A stretch of DNA of 64,000 nucleotides from an uncultured Prevotellaceae bacterium (GCA_902800495.1 CADCET010000009.1:48961-112960); one strand, 5' to 3'; numbered from the stretch's first letter, positions 8,443 to 17,092 are shown. A program made the numbers and translations. The notes: generated by a model not told the origin, from the sequence alone.

Positions 8443-10023
8443 TTACTGGTTGGCAGGCAGGTTAGCAAGACCGTTGGTGTCAGTCCAGTCGGTAACAGCA
8501 GCGTCAACCTTGACACTGGTCATACCGAGGTGGAGTCTCAACTCATAGTACTTACCAGCCTCCATGTTAACAGGATTAGTAGTTTTGAAGATCTCAGCAC
8601 TGGTCTTGAAAATCTTGTTTTCGACGCTCTTACCAGGAGTCAGGTTGTCAGAGAGCTTGCCTGCGAGTTTCGGGTTGTAGGTCTCAACGTCGTAAACGAT
8701 AGAGATGTCAATGGGCTTGTCCATAGGAATGACGAAGATGGGCTTTGCGGTGGTATTGGCAATCCACTTCTTGTTGGTTTTATCCCATGCGCCAAACAGA
8801 GGCTGAGTCAAAACAGTAACACCCTTGTTGTCGTTGAACCATGTGTCCTCGAACTTACCGTCGTCAGGTGTATTCAGCTTGTACTCCGTGCTCTGGATCA
8901 GGGTGGGGTTCAGACCGAGGAACTTCTCGCTGCTGTTCTCACCGTCGATGGCACCCTCGCGACCGTCCTTACGACCGTCCTTGAAGGTGGTCTCCTCATA
9001 CTCCAAGTCGCTAACGCCGTCGTATGCCTTCCAGTTAGGAACACCGATGAGATACTCATCACCATTATTGGCAGTGCCATCGGGGTCAACCTCTCTAGTA
9101 GCTGTGCTGTTCAGGTTCAGGGCGCCCTTCATCATAAAGCCACCAATCTTAATCTCGCGGATCCAGATCTTGGTCTCCTTAGAAGCTTCAAGTGCACCAG
9201 TTGTGCCGTATGTGCCGCCACCATTTGAATCATCGAAGTAGTCGATGGTCACAAGCAGCTTAGCCAGAGCGTGGCAGAGGTTGAAGCGAACCTTATTGTC
9301 GGTTGTGGGTGCGGTAAGGGGGTTGCCAGTCCAGTCTGTGTAAGGTGTGGTCTCAGGAGCGTTGGGCTTCAGCAGGTCGATGAAAGGCATAGCGGGCTGT
9401 ACAGTAGCCTCTGCAGTACCCCATGCTGTGTGGTACTGTGTCTGACCAGCGTAGACACCCCAGAGGAGGTCAACAGAAGTAATACCGTCAGGATCGACCA
9501 CATACTTGATGATGGGGTCGCCAGTGGCAGTATTCTTGGTCATAGCAGTGATGTTTCTCTCATCCTCTGTCACACCAGCTGTGGGAATACCAGTGGCGGG
9601 AGAAACGGGAGTCCAAGGAGCATAGGCGAAGAACGTCACGCGGTCAACGTCGTCAGAGACAGCTGAGTTGCCGTACTCGTTCGGCCAGTACTTGACGGGC
9701 TCGTACATCCAAGCACTCTCGCCGTCATTCCATTTCACTTGCTGGTTGTACATGAAATTAGGTGTACTAGTCTCGCTGTACGTTCCATTGTCGGTGAAGT
9801 AACCGAAGACGCCAAAACCAGCCTTGTGGTCACCAGTCTTGAGTGAAGCAGTTGTGATTGTTTCCGGCTGACCAGCACGTGTCACGCTACGCGGCGTGTA
9901 GATGCTGAAGGCCACCGGGGTCTCAGCATTGTTCTGCTGAGCAACCTCAGAGTTTGACAGCTCCTCGCTTGAGCAAGCGGTCAACAATGCAGCGGCTGCT
10001 GCGAATAAGAAAATCTTTTTCAT
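8443..10023 (-). CDS. Fimbrillin-family lipoprotein
   Basis: 526 residues. Lipoprotein signal ends LLTACSSEELS. Fimbrillin landmarks are SVTRAGQ, PNFMYNQQV, PVKYWPNE, VTFFAYAPW and TSVDLLWGVY; the C-terminal part ends GMTSVKVDAAVTDW, matching GMTSVKFEASVEPW in the downstream paralogue. Members of this family are exported as lipoproteins and polymerise after proteolytic trimming near the N-terminal arginine; the Arg in VTRAG could serve, by analogy. It sits 58 bp before its paralogue and 59 bp after the DUF5119-like gene, in one operon. Confidence 0.9.
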   Translation of the reverse strand: MKKIFLFAAAAALLTACSSEELSNSEVAQQNNAETPVAFSIYTPRSVTRAGQPETITTASLKTGDHKAGFGVFGYFTDNGTYSETSTPNFMYNQQVKWNDGESAWMYEPVKYWPNEYGNSAVSDDVDRVTFFAYAPWTPVSPATGIPTAGVTEDERNITAMTKNTATGDPIIKYVVDPDGITSVDLLWGVYAGQTQYHTAWGTAEATVQPAMPFIDLLKPNAPETTPYTDWTGNPLTAPTTDNKVRFNLCHALAKLLVTIDYFDDSNGGGTYGTTGALEASKETKIWIREIKIGGFMMKGALNLNSTATREVDPDGTANNGDEYLIGVPNWKAYDGVSDLEYEETTFKDGRKDGREGAIDGENSSEKFLGLNPTLIQSTEYKLNTPDDGKFEDTWFNDNKGVTVLTQPLFGAWDKTNKKWIANTTAKPIFVIPMDKPIDISIVYDVETYNPKLAGKLSDNLTPGKSVENKIFKTSAEIFKTTNPVNMEAGKYYELRLHLGMTSVKVDAAVTDWTDTNGLANLPANQ

Positions 10024-10082
10024 ACTGTTGATGATTTTGATTAAGTTAATAAAATATGATTATTACATTCCTTTGTTTCTCA

Positions 10083-11324
10083 TTAGAACGTCACGTTTAC
10101 AGGATCCTCATCCTGCCAGGGAACAACGACGCCGTCGAATTCCAGACCGTTGGCTGCATCGACGTATGGCAGCTCGGGCTGTCCGAAGAAGCCGTTCAGC
10201 AGGTCGATACGCAGTGCGTACTCGTTGCGGAAGACGTTGATGAGGTTACCCACGTTGAAGTGGTAGTAGCAGACGGTGCGGCGGTCGCGGAGCAGGAGTC
10301 GCAGGTTGATGCGGATCTGGTCGGTTGGGCGGTCAGAGAGTTCCTCATAGCTGTAGCCGTCGATGGCAGCATCGGTGCTGTACTCACGGTTGCTGAGCGG
10401 GCGCTGCGGCGTGTGGACATCCCAGTTGCGGTTGGTGAAGTTCATCGGTCCCCAGGTCTTGAAGGTCTTGGCGATGTAGCCGAGACCGCCCTCAGCAGCG
10501 TAGTCAGCGTGGTTAGGATCGTAGTGTATCTCCCAGTCGTCAAGCTTCAGCAGACAGGGCGTGTCTGTGGTGACACAGTCAACGAGCTTGTAACCGTTGG
10601 CCAGGCCTGCAATCGAAGCCTCGACCTTGTTGAGGTAGTAGATACCCTTGATATAGATGCGGATACGCATGTTCCAGGGGATGATAAGGGGCTCCATGTT
10701 GTAGAGCTGCTTGACCAGCGTCGACTGGTAGGTGTCGCGCTCCTCGTAGGGGATGTAGCGGTCGTACTCACCGGTGTTGACATAGAAGTGGATGGTGTCG
10801 TTGGCGATGTCCTCCGGCTCCCAGGCAATCTGGTAGAGACCGTTGGCATTCTTCTTCAGCATCTGTCCGTAGGCAGGCTCACCATACAGTTCGGGGATAG
10901 AGTCAGCCTGGTAGCTGTTAGGTGTTGCCTGCACCGTGGCGGTGTTGGCGAAGTCCATACCGACGAACTCCTGATGGCCATACTCCTCGGGTGAGTAGTC
11001 AATCACCAAGCCATCGTAGTCGCCACGGCTGAGATAGGACTCGAAGTGACGTACCTCAGAGGTGGTGTAGCGGAACGATGTGCGTCCGTCCTTGGGGAAG
11101 AACCAAACGGTCATACCATCGGGATCCGAGGCGGGCTGAACATTGGGGTTGATGCCCCACTCGCGGTAGTAGTTACGCCAGTCGATGTCGAGCTCCACCT
11201 GCTTAAAGTTGTCCTGATAGACCCACAGGTCGCGGCGGCAGCTGGCCGTCGTCAGGAGCATCAAGGCTGCTGCCGCCAGGGTGACGGCCTTCGTGCAGCG
11301 TTTCATATACTTATTTTTATTCAT
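10083..11324 (-). CDS. DUF5119-like fimbrial accessory lipoprotein
   Basis: 413 residues, or 407 if the internal ATG at 11306 (MKRCTKAV) is used; that start gives a cleaner lipoprotein signal (LLTTASC). The mature part starts RRDLWVYQDNFKQVELDIDW and includes GMTVWFFPKDG, resembling DUF5119 proteins found next to fimbrillins in Bacteroidales. Lying between an OmpA/DUF3575-like protein and two fimbrillins, it is a good candidate anchor or minor subunit. The family name is from memory of sequence style and should be treated as probable. Confidence 0.75.
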   Translation of the reverse strand: MNKNKYMKRCTKAVTLAAAALMLLTTASCRRDLWVYQDNFKQVELDIDWRNYYREWGINPNVQPASDPDGMTVWFFPKDGRTSFRYTTSEVRHFESYLSRGDYDGLVIDYSPEEYGHQEFVGMDFANTATVQATPNSYQADSIPELYGEPAYGQMLKKNANGLYQIAWEPEDIANDTIHFYVNTGEYDRYIPYEERDTYQSTLVKQLYNMEPLIIPWNMRIRIYIKGIYYLNKVEASIAGLANGYKLVDCVTTDTPCLLKLDDWEIHYDPNHADYAAEGGLGYIAKTFKTWGPMNFTNRNWDVHTPQRPLSNREYSTDAAIDGYSYEELSDRPTDQIRINLRLLLRDRRTVCYYHFNVGNLINVFRNEYALRIDLLNGFFGQPELPYVDAANGLEFDGVVVPWQDEDPVNVTF

Positions 11325-11345
11325 AGCTACTTGTAATTATCGGTT

Positions 11346-13304
11346 TTACTCGTTTGACTTGGCAGCTTTAGCGGCGGCCTTGGCGGCCTCCTTAGCTGCT
11401 TTCTCTGCGGCCTTTGCCTCTGCGGCGTCAGCCTTAGCCTTTGCCTTGGCAGCTTCTGCCTCAGCCTTAGCGGCAGCCTTGGCAGCCTCTGCTTCAGCCT
11501 TTGCTCTTGCCTTTGCGTCGGCCTCAGCAGCCTTGGCAGCTTCCTTCGCAGCCTTGGCAGCCTCCTTGTCGGCAGCAGCCTTAGCCTTTGCCTCAGCCTC
11601 AGCTACTTTTGCAGCTTCCTTCTCGGCAGCAGCCTTTGCCTTAGCCTCAGCTTCGGCAACTTTAGCAGCTTCCTTCTCAGCTTTTGCAGCAGCCTTGGCG
11701 GCCTCCTTGTCAGCGTTTGCCTTCACCTCGTTGCCGGCAGCAGCTAACTTGGCAGCTTCCTTCTCAGCCTTGGCAGCCTCTTTAGCGGCCTTAGCCTCAG
11801 CCTTAGCTCTTGCCTTTGCCTCAGCGTCAGCAAGCTTGGCGGCCTCAGCCTCTGCCTTCACTCTTGCCTTAGCCTCAGCCTCAGCAGCTTTAGCGGCTTC
11901 CTTGTCAGCCTTGGCTTCTGCCTTCTGGGCATCCTCTTCGGGAACGTCGAAACGGAGAGACTTGTCGAAGACGGCGTCGTTATAGCCGTCGCGGTCGGAC
12001 TCCTCATAGTAGTGTGAAGGAATCATCACGTAGTCAGGATCCAACGGACGCGATGTGGGAACCATCGGGTTCTTCTTCGTGCCGAAGAGATAAGCTATAG
12101 TAAGGTTCGCGTGCGTGGCTCCTATAATATGCTTCCAGCCCGTGTCCTGCCACATCAGGTGATCGTCGTACTCCTCCTCGTGGCCCACGGGGAACTGTGA
12201 GCTGCCGAGGTAGTGACGGTACTTGGTGGGGATGTAGCCGAAGCCGATGCCACCGTCGATGGCCCACTGCTTGTGGCGTCCGAAGCGGTGCTGGTAGCCG
12301 ATGTTGCAGTAAACATTCAGATACTCACCCTGATAGCCTTCGCTGTGCTTCCACTCCCAGTCGTAGTAACCGATGGCAACGGCGGGACCGATGTGCCAGC
12401 CGTCGAGACGGTGGTGCTTAGCTCGGTTGCCGAGCCAGTAGCGCAGTTCCAGACCCCAGTTGAGGAACTGGTGTGCGTGTGCGTTGTGCGACCATGTGAA
12501 CCAGGGGCAGAAGAACTCGCCTTCGATACTCCAGCGGTTGGTCTTGCCGAGTGAGCGCTCCACCTGAATGTTAGGTGTGATGAAGCCCCACATCAGCAGG
12601 TTCGTCTTCACAGCCCAAACGTGGTTCTGGTAGACCGGCTCCACATAAGGTGCGCAAGGCTCAGGTATATAAAATACGGTATCGCGAATAACTAAGGTGT
12701 CCTTCATATTGACAACCTTGGCGATGACAGCCGAACCAGACGAACGGAGGGTAGGCAAGTACTTTGTGTTCAGTACGTTCCAAACGCGACCGCGGTCGAG
12801 CTTGCGCAACTTGGCCTCACGCTCATCACGAGCCCAAGTGTCCTCAGAGGGTTCCTCCTGAATGATTTTCAGGACATCGTACTTCCAAGGCTCGTTGCTC
12901 TCGTCGATCATCTTGTAGAGACCACCCCAGCGGGCACCCTGGTTGATGACGGCGATGCGGCCGTTGAGCCAGCCGAGACGATCGAGCAGGGCTTGCTTCA
13001 GAGCCAGACCGCGCTCCTCGCCGAGGCGACGGTTGATCTCTATGGGGCCTTCAGGTGATGCACCGCTGTAGACATCAAGTTTCAGATACTGTGCCGGTAC
13101 ATTGGCATAATTTGCATTAATGTACTGAACAAACTGGTCAATCTCCCGTTTGTTGTCGGCGAAGTTGAGATCCAGGTTGCTATTGCCAACGCGGAAGTGG
13201 ACTTCCAGCGTGTCTCTTGCTTCTTGGGCGTTCGCCTGCGCACAGGTAAAGCCGAAAATTGCAAGGAGCAACCATACTTTCTTGTAATAATGTTTTTTTG
13301 CCAT
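11346..13304 (-). CDS. OmpA-like/DUF3575 outer-membrane protein with Ala/Lys/Glu tail
   Basis: 652 residues. Signal peptide about 1-26 (ends AQANA). Residues about 30-130 resemble an OmpA-type fold (GASPEGP then NRRLGEERGLALKQALL). Residues about 215-415 look like a DUF3575 barrel rich in aromatic residues (VWAVKTNLLMWGF, GFGYIPTKYRHY). From about residue 458 to the end nearly every residue is Ala, Lys, Glu or Asp (KEAAKAAEAEAKA repeats), a TolA-like helix. First gene of the fimbrial operon; the next gene starts 22 nt after its stop. Likely an outer-membrane platform for the fibre, by analogy with other fimbrial loci. Confidence 0.85.
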   Translation of the reverse strand: MAKKHYYKKVWLLLAIFGFTCAQANAQEARDTLEVHFRVGNSNLDLNFADNKREIDQFVQYINANYANVPAQYLKLDVYSGASPEGPIEINRRLGEERGLALKQALLDRLGWLNGRIAVINQGARWGGLYKMIDESNEPWKYDVLKIIQEEPSEDTWARDEREAKLRKLDRGRVWNVLNTKYLPTLRSSGSAVIAKVVNMKDTLVIRDTVFYIPEPCAPYVEPVYQNHVWAVKTNLLMWGFITPNIQVERSLGKTNRWSIEGEFFCPWFTWSHNAHAHQFLNWGLELRYWLGNRAKHHRLDGWHIGPAVAIGYYDWEWKHSEGYQGEYLNVYCNIGYQHRFGRHKQWAIDGGIGFGYIPTKYRHYLGSSQFPVGHEEEYDDHLMWQDTGWKHIIGATHANLTIAYLFGTKKNPMVPTSRPLDPDYVMIPSHYYEESDRDGYNDAVFDKSLRFDVPEEDAQKAEAKADKEAAKAAEAEAKARVKAEAEAAKLADAEAKARAKAEAKAAKEAAKAEKEAAKLAAAGNEVKANADKEAAKAAAKAEKEAAKVAEAEAKAKAAAEKEAAKVAEAEAKAKAAADKEAAKAAKEAAKAAEADAKARAKAEAEAAKAAAKAEAEAAKAKAKADAAEAKAAEKAAKEAAKAAAKAAKSNE

Positions 13305-13355
13305 TATATTGATAATTTTTATAAAATTCGGTTGTTAGGTTGGTTAAAATCTCTG

Positions 13356-13363
13356 CAAAGATA
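13356..13363 (-). promoter_or_regulatory. -7 box of the fimbrial operon
   Basis: TATCTTTG on the minus strand, 52 nt before the ATG at 13304, followed by GCAGAG as at other promoters here. No convincing -33 TTTG is seen, which would fit a need for an activator such as the adjacent AraC-type protein (inference). Confidence 0.55.
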
Positions 13364-13443
13364 GATAATTTGCTTAAATAGTGTTTCTATTCTAATGTAC
13401 AAGTATTCCCAATTTGTCTTTTTATGTATCTCATTTTGTCTTT

Positions 13444-14238
13444 TTACACAGACAAATCGGTATTTTCTTGGTCTTTCGTAGGTGTTTGTTGGTCGTTTCG
13501 TCGTATTTTGCGGTATTCGTTGGGTGATGTGCCGTAGACTTGCTTGAAGACGCGATAGAAAGTGGAGGGATTGCCGATGCCGCACTCTTCGGCGACGGCT
13601 TCCATGCTGTAGTGGGGGTGCTGCTGCATCAGGGTGAGGGCGTAGGCAACGCGCTTGCGGTTGAGGTAGGTCTGGACGTTGCCGCCACCGCCGAAGCGGC
13701 GGATGAGTTGGCCGATGCGCTCCTTGGAGAGTCCTGAGGCGGCGCAGAGGCCCTCGCGGCCAAAGGTGGCGTCGAGGAACAGGCGCTGCTCGTCGACGCG
13801 GCGGTCGATGGCGGCGAACTCCTCGGCGGGGGTGAGGACTTGCTGCGGCAGAGGCGCGGCCTGCGGGGAAGGAATGGGGGAGGTCTGCGGGGAAACCGCA
13901 GGGGCGGGGATGGTCTGCGGGGAAACCGCAGGGGCGGGGATGGCCTGCGGGGAAACCGCAGGGGTGGGGATGGTCTGCGGGGAAACCGCAGGGGCGGGTA
14001 TTGGTTGCGGGGAAACCGCAGAGGCGTGGATGGCCTGCGGGGAAACCGCAGGGGCGGGTATTGGTTGCGGGGAAACCGCAGAGGCGTGGATGGCCTGCGG
14101 GGAAACCGCGGGGGCGGGCTGGGGGGAAGACGGCGGGAGCTGGGAGAGGCGGCGCCGGAGGGCGCGGTTGGTGCGGACGAGGTAGGCAACGGCCGCAAGG
14201 AGTGCTATGATGATGAGGGAAAGGACGGTGGTTAGCAT
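13444..14238 (-). CDS. Membrane-anchored AraC-type regulator with Pro-rich repeat linker
   Basis: 264 residues. Residues about 3-21 (TVLSLIIIALLAAVAYLV) form one transmembrane helix followed by basic residues (RTNRALRRR). Residues 39-118 are eight 10-residue repeats built around AVSPQ-x-IPAP. Residues about 165-250 form an AraC-type double helix-turn-helix (SKERIGQLIRRFG, then MEAVAEECGIGNPSTFYRVFKQVYG and SPNEYRK). A DNA-binding domain on a membrane-tethered linker suggests signalling at the membrane. It sits upstream of and in the same direction as the fimbrial operon, so it may control that operon (inference). Confidence 0.85.
   Translation of the reverse strand: MLTTVLSLIIIALLAAVAYLVRTNRALRRRLSQLPPSSPQPAPAVSPQAIHASAVSPQPIPAPAVSPQAIHASAVSPQPIPAPAVSPQTIPTPAVSPQAIPAPAVSPQTIPAPAVSPQTSPIPSPQAAPLPQQVLTPAEEFAAIDRRVDEQRLFLDATFGREGLCAASGLSKERIGQLIRRFGGGGNVQTYLNRKRVAYALTLMQQHPHYSMEAVAEECGIGNPSTFYRVFKQVYGTSPNEYRKIRRNDQQTPTKDQENTDLSV
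13885..14124. repeat. 30-bp tandem repeat, 8 units, inside the AraC-type gene
   Basis: Units start at 13885 and every 30 bp to 14095. Each begins (C/T)TGCGGGGAAACCGC, so each can form a 5-bp hairpin. The unit is ten codons, so copy-number change would keep the frame. Units differ at a few positions (IPAP, IHAS and IPTP variants). Confidence 0.95.
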
Positions 14239-14251
14239 AGGAGATTAGGTT

Positions 14252-14291
14252 GGTGGGACGGGGTGGGACGAGGTGGGACGGGGTGGGATGG
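14252..14291. repeat. 10-bp G-rich tandem repeat between mlaF and the AraC-type gene
   Basis: Four units of GGTGGGACGG (last GGTGGGATGG) fill the gap of about 57 bp. The plus strand carries many GGG/GGGG runs and could form a G-quadruplex. Confidence 0.85.
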
Positions 14292-14295
14292 GGGA

Positions 14296-15069
14296 CTATA
14301 TTTTGATGCCGTTGGCGATGACGGCGTCGCGCATCTTCTTCTGGAGGTTGCTGGCGAAGATGAAGTCGGTGAGGCGCTGGTTGGGCGACTCCATAATCTG
14401 GTGGCTCTGGCCCTGCCACTCCTTGTGGCCCTCGTAGATGAAGATGATGTTCTCGCCGATGCCCATGACGGAGTTCATGTCGTGGGTGTTGATGATGGTG
14501 GTCATGCCGAACTCGCGGGTGATGCCGTGCAGGAGATCGTCGATGACGAGAGAGGTCTTCGGGTCGAGGCCGGAGTTCGGCTCGTCACAGAAAAGGTACT
14601 TGGGGTTCATGACGATGGCGCGGGCGATGGCCACGCGTTTCTGCATACCGCCGGAGATCTCGCCGGGGAACTTCTGTTCGGCGCCGACGAGGTTGACACG
14701 GTCGAGGCAGTCCATGGCGCGCTTCTGTCGCTCGCGGAGGTTCATGGTGGAGAACATGTCGAGGGGGAACATGACGTTTTCGAGGACGGTCATCGAGTCG
14801 AAGAGGGCGGCGGACTGGAAGATCATACCCATCTCGCGGCGCATGGCAATCTTCTCGTGCTTTGTCATGGCCACGAAGTCGCGTCCGTCGTAGAGAATCT
14901 GCCCCTTGGTGGGCGTGAGCAGGCCGACGAGGTTCTTCATCAGCACGGTCTTGCCGGAGCCTGACTGGCCGATGATGAGATTGGTCTTGCCATCGTCGAA
15001 GACGGTGCTGATGTCCTTCAGCACCTGTTTGTCGTCAAACGACTTGTATAGGTTTTTGACTTCAATCAT
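14296..15069 (-). CDS. mlaF: Lipid-transport ABC ATPase MlaF
   Basis: 257 residues from the ATG at 15069. The open frame runs to 15255, but that part only shadows mlaE. Walker A GQSGSGKT, signature SGGMQKR, Walker B YLFCDEPNSGLD and the H-loop NTHDMNS are all present. The wording MGMIFQSAALFDSMTVLENV is typical of MlaF, the cytoplasmic ATPase of the Mla system that moves phospholipid between inner and outer membranes. Its ATG overlaps the mlaE stop (ATGA), so the two are translationally coupled. No MCE/MlaD gene follows here. Confidence 0.92.
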   Translation of the reverse strand: MIEVKNLYKSFDDKQVLKDISTVFDDGKTNLIIGQSGSGKTVLMKNLVGLLTPTKGQILYDGRDFVAMTKHEKIAMRREMGMIFQSAALFDSMTVLENVMFPLDMFSTMNLRERQKRAMDCLDRVNLVGAEQKFPGEISGGMQKRVAIARAIVMNPKYLFCDEPNSGLDPKTSLVIDDLLHGITREFGMTTIINTHDMNSVMGIGENIIFIYEGHKEWQGQSHQIMESPNQRLTDFIFASNLQKKMRDAVIANGIKI

Positions 15070-15815
15070 GACAGCAATTGCGTTAGGAAGACGTCGGAGA
15101 AGAGGATGAGGACCGATGAGGAGACCACGGCGTCGGTCGACGCCTTGCCCACATTGACCGAGCCCCCCTCGACGGTGTAGCCGAAGAAGGCGGGGACGCT
15201 GCTGATGATGAAGGCGAAGAAGAGACTCTTGATGATCGACATCCACATGAACCACGGGATATAGTTGTGCTGTAGGCCGAGCGTCAGGTCGTCGGGCGTG
15301 ATGATGTGCATGCCGTAAGCCGTGAAGTAGGCGCCGACGATGCCCATAGCCGACGAGAAGATGACGAGGAAGGGCATGAGGGTGATCATACCCAGGATCT
15401 TCGGCAGGATAAGGTAGCAGGCAGAGTTGATGCCCATGATGTCGAGGGCGTCAATCTGCTGTGTGACACGCATGGTGCCTAACTCCGAGGCGATGTTCGA
15501 CCCCACCTTGCCGGCGAGGATGAGACACATGATGGAGCTGGAGAACTCAAGGAGCATGATCTCGCGCGTGGTATAGCCGGCGACCCAGCGCGGCATCCAC
15601 GGCGACTCGATGTTCACCTTCATCTGTATGCAGATGACGGCGCCGATGAAGAACGAGATGAGCAGGACGATGCCGATGGAGTTGACGCCGAGCTGCGCCA
15701 TCTCCTTGACATACTGTTTCCAGAACATCCGCATCCTCTCAGGGATGGAGAACGTGCGTCCCATCAGTATGATGTAGTGACCGAAGGTGGTCAGCCAATT
15801 CTTTAATAGTCTCAT
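15066..15815 (-). CDS. mlaE: Lipid-transport ABC permease MlaE
   Basis: 249 residues with about five to six hydrophobic segments. Typical MlaE motifs are present: [50 protein letters not shown] and a C-terminal [15 protein letters not shown]. Inner-membrane channel partner of MlaF in phospholipid transport. The ATG lies only 8 nt after a -7 box (15824-15831), predicting an almost leaderless mRNA. Divergent from lptB. Confidence 0.93.
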   Translation of the reverse strand: MRLLKNWLTTFGHYIILMGRTFSIPERMRMFWKQYVKEMAQLGVNSIGIVLLISFFIGAVICIQMKVNIESPWMPRWVAGYTTREIMLLEFSSSIMCLILAGKVGSNIASELGTMRVTQQIDALDIMGINSACYLILPKILGMITLMPFLVIFSSAMGIVGAYFTAYGMHIITPDDLTLGLQHNYIPWFMWMSIIKSLFFAFIISSVPAFFGYTVEGGSVNVGKASTDAVVSSSVLILFSDVFLTQLLS

Positions 15816-15823
15816 TTTCGGTG

Positions 15824-15831
15824 CAAAGGTA
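15824..15831 (-). promoter_or_regulatory. -7 box of mlaEF, 8 nt before the ATG
   Basis: TACCTTTG on the minus strand, followed by CACCGAAA and the mlaE ATG. There is no room for a ribosome binding site. Confidence 0.7.
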
Positions 15832-15841
15832 CAGTTTTTTT

Positions 15842-15883
15842 AAGGAGTTAAAGAAGTTAAAGGAGTTAAAAGGAGTTAAAGGA
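15842..15883. repeat. 9-10 bp tandem repeat in the mlaE-lptB gap
   Basis: About four and a half units of GGAGTTAAAG, with one AAGTTAAAG and one extra A, between two divergent promoters. Confidence 0.8.
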
Positions 15884-15906
15884 GGGGCGTTTTGCCGTAA
15901 TTGTTG

Positions 15907-15914
15907 TACCTTTG
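15907..15914 (+). promoter_or_regulatory. -7 box of lptB, 8 nt before the ATG
   Basis: TACCTTTG followed by CAGAGATT and the ATG at 15923: the same box-to-start distance as the divergent mlaE promoter. Confidence 0.7.
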
Positions 15915-15922
15915 CAGAGATT

Positions 15923-16723
15923 ATGGAAGAAGAGAGCATAGTACTGAGAGCCGAAGGGTTAGTGAAGCGCTACGGTAAGCGCACGGTGGTGAACGACGTC
16001 AACTTCGATGTCCGTCAGGGTGAGATTGTGGGACTGTTAGGGCCTAACGGTGCCGGCAAGACCACCTCTTTCTATATGACGACCGGTCTGATCGTGCCCA
16101 ACGGCGGGCATATCTACTTGGGCGACCAGGAGGTGACGGACTTCCCCGTTTACAAACGTGCCCGTGCCGGTATCGGCTACCTGGCACAGGAGGCGTCGGT
16201 GTTCCGTAAGATGAGCGTCGAGGATAATATCCTCAGTGTGCTCGAGATGACGGGCAAGCCGCGTAAGTACCAGGAGGAGAAGTTGGAGGAGCTCATCAAG
16301 GAGTTCCGTCTCGGCAAGGTGCGCAGGAACCTCGGCGACCAGCTCAGCGGTGGCGAGCGGCGCCGTACGGAGATTGCCCGCTGTCTGGCCATCGAGCCGA
16401 AGTTCATCATGCTCGACGAGCCTTTCGCCGGTGTGGACCCCATCGCCGTGGAGGACATCCAGCATATCGTCTGGCGCCTGAAGTACCGTAACATCGGCAT
16501 CCTCATCACCGACCATAACGTCCACGAGACGCTGAACATCACCGACCGTGCCTACCTGCTCTTCGAAGGGCGCATCCTGTTCAAGGGCAAGCCCGAGGAG
16601 CTGGCCGAGAACCCCATCGTGAAAGAGAAGTACCTCGGCTCGAACTTCGTCCTGCAGAAGAAGGACTTCCAGCTGTTGGACGAGGAGAAGCGGCGGAAGG
16701 AGGCCGAGGAGGACGAAGGGTGA
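15923..16723 (+). CDS. lptB: LPS transport ATPase LptB
   Basis: 266 residues from the ATG at 15923; the longer open frame would start upstream of the promoter. Walker [10 protein letters not shown]-loop [11 protein letters not shown], signature [11 protein letters not shown], Walker [14 protein letters not shown] and H-loop ITDHNV match LptB, which powers LPS extraction by LptFG. The C-terminal tail of about 30 charged residues ([15 protein letters not shown]) is longer than in E. coli LptB (241 residues). Monocistronic, with a terminator downstream. Confidence 0.94.
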   Translation: MEEESIVLRAEGLVKRYGKRTVVNDVNFDVRQGEIVGLLGPNGAGKTTSFYMTTGLIVPNGGHIYLGDQEVTDFPVYKRARAGIGYLAQEASVFRKMSVEDNILSVLEMTGKPRKYQEEKLEELIKEFRLGKVRRNLGDQLSGGERRRTEIARCLAIEPKFIMLDEPFAGVDPIAVEDIQHIVWRLKYRNIGILITDHNVHETLNITDRAYLLFEGRILFKGKPEELAENPIVKEKYLGSNFVLQKKDFQLLDEEKRRKEAEEDEG

Positions 16724-16754
16724 TTTATATATGGTTGTCATAAGCTAAAATTAC

Positions 16755-16820
16755 CCCACCCATGTCGCCCATGTCGCTCCTAAATAGGAGTGGGATGGGC
16801 GACATGGGTGGGTTGTTTTT
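16755..16820 (+). terminator. Long hairpin terminator after lptB
   Basis: Perfect 18-bp arms, CCCACCCATGTCGCCCAT (16755-16772) and its complement (16795-16812), enclose a second small stem (CTCCT/AGGAG). TTGTTTTT follows. The stem is much longer than a usual terminator. Confidence 0.75.
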
Positions 16821-16920
16821 CTGTTTCGCTAACATATACGCGCGCGAGGCGTGAGCGTTGTGATCATCGGGGGAACCGATGATGGCGGGCTCTTGGCCGG
16901 TATGCGCTTGCGCTTAACGG

Positions 16921-17028
16921 GCGTGGCGTTTTTACGAGGGGCTTGTATTTTTTTACGGGAGGCTTGTATTTTTTTACGAGAGGCTTGTATTTTTTTACGA
17001 GAGGCCGTGGCGTTTTTGCGAGAGGCCG
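16921..17028. repeat. 21-bp tandem repeat between lptB and tig
   Basis: Five units start at 16921, 16942, 16963, 16984 and 17005. The central three are nearly identical (CTTGTATTTTTTTACGAGAGG); the outer two vary (GCGTGGCGTTTTT). Both strands stay open through it because the period is seven codons, but no coding evidence is seen. Confidence 0.9.
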
Positions 17029-17084
17029 GGATGGGCGGGATGCTAATAAATAATAAAATTTTTGGTGGTTTCGTTTTTTATGTG

Positions 17085-17092
17085 TACTTTTG
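17085..17092 (+). promoter_or_regulatory. -7 box of tig
   Basis: TACTTTTG, with TTTG about 24 bp upstream as the -33 element; leader of about 40 nt. Confidence 0.6.

Noticed and set aside
13885-14124. CRISPR array
   Set aside because: Repeats are contiguous with no spacers and code in frame. The 21-bp array at 16921 was rejected for the same lack of spacers.
13319-14419. 366-residue Pro/His-rich frame overlapping the AraC-type gene
   Set aside because: A frame-shifted reading of the 30-bp repeat; the AraC frame carries the recognisable domain.
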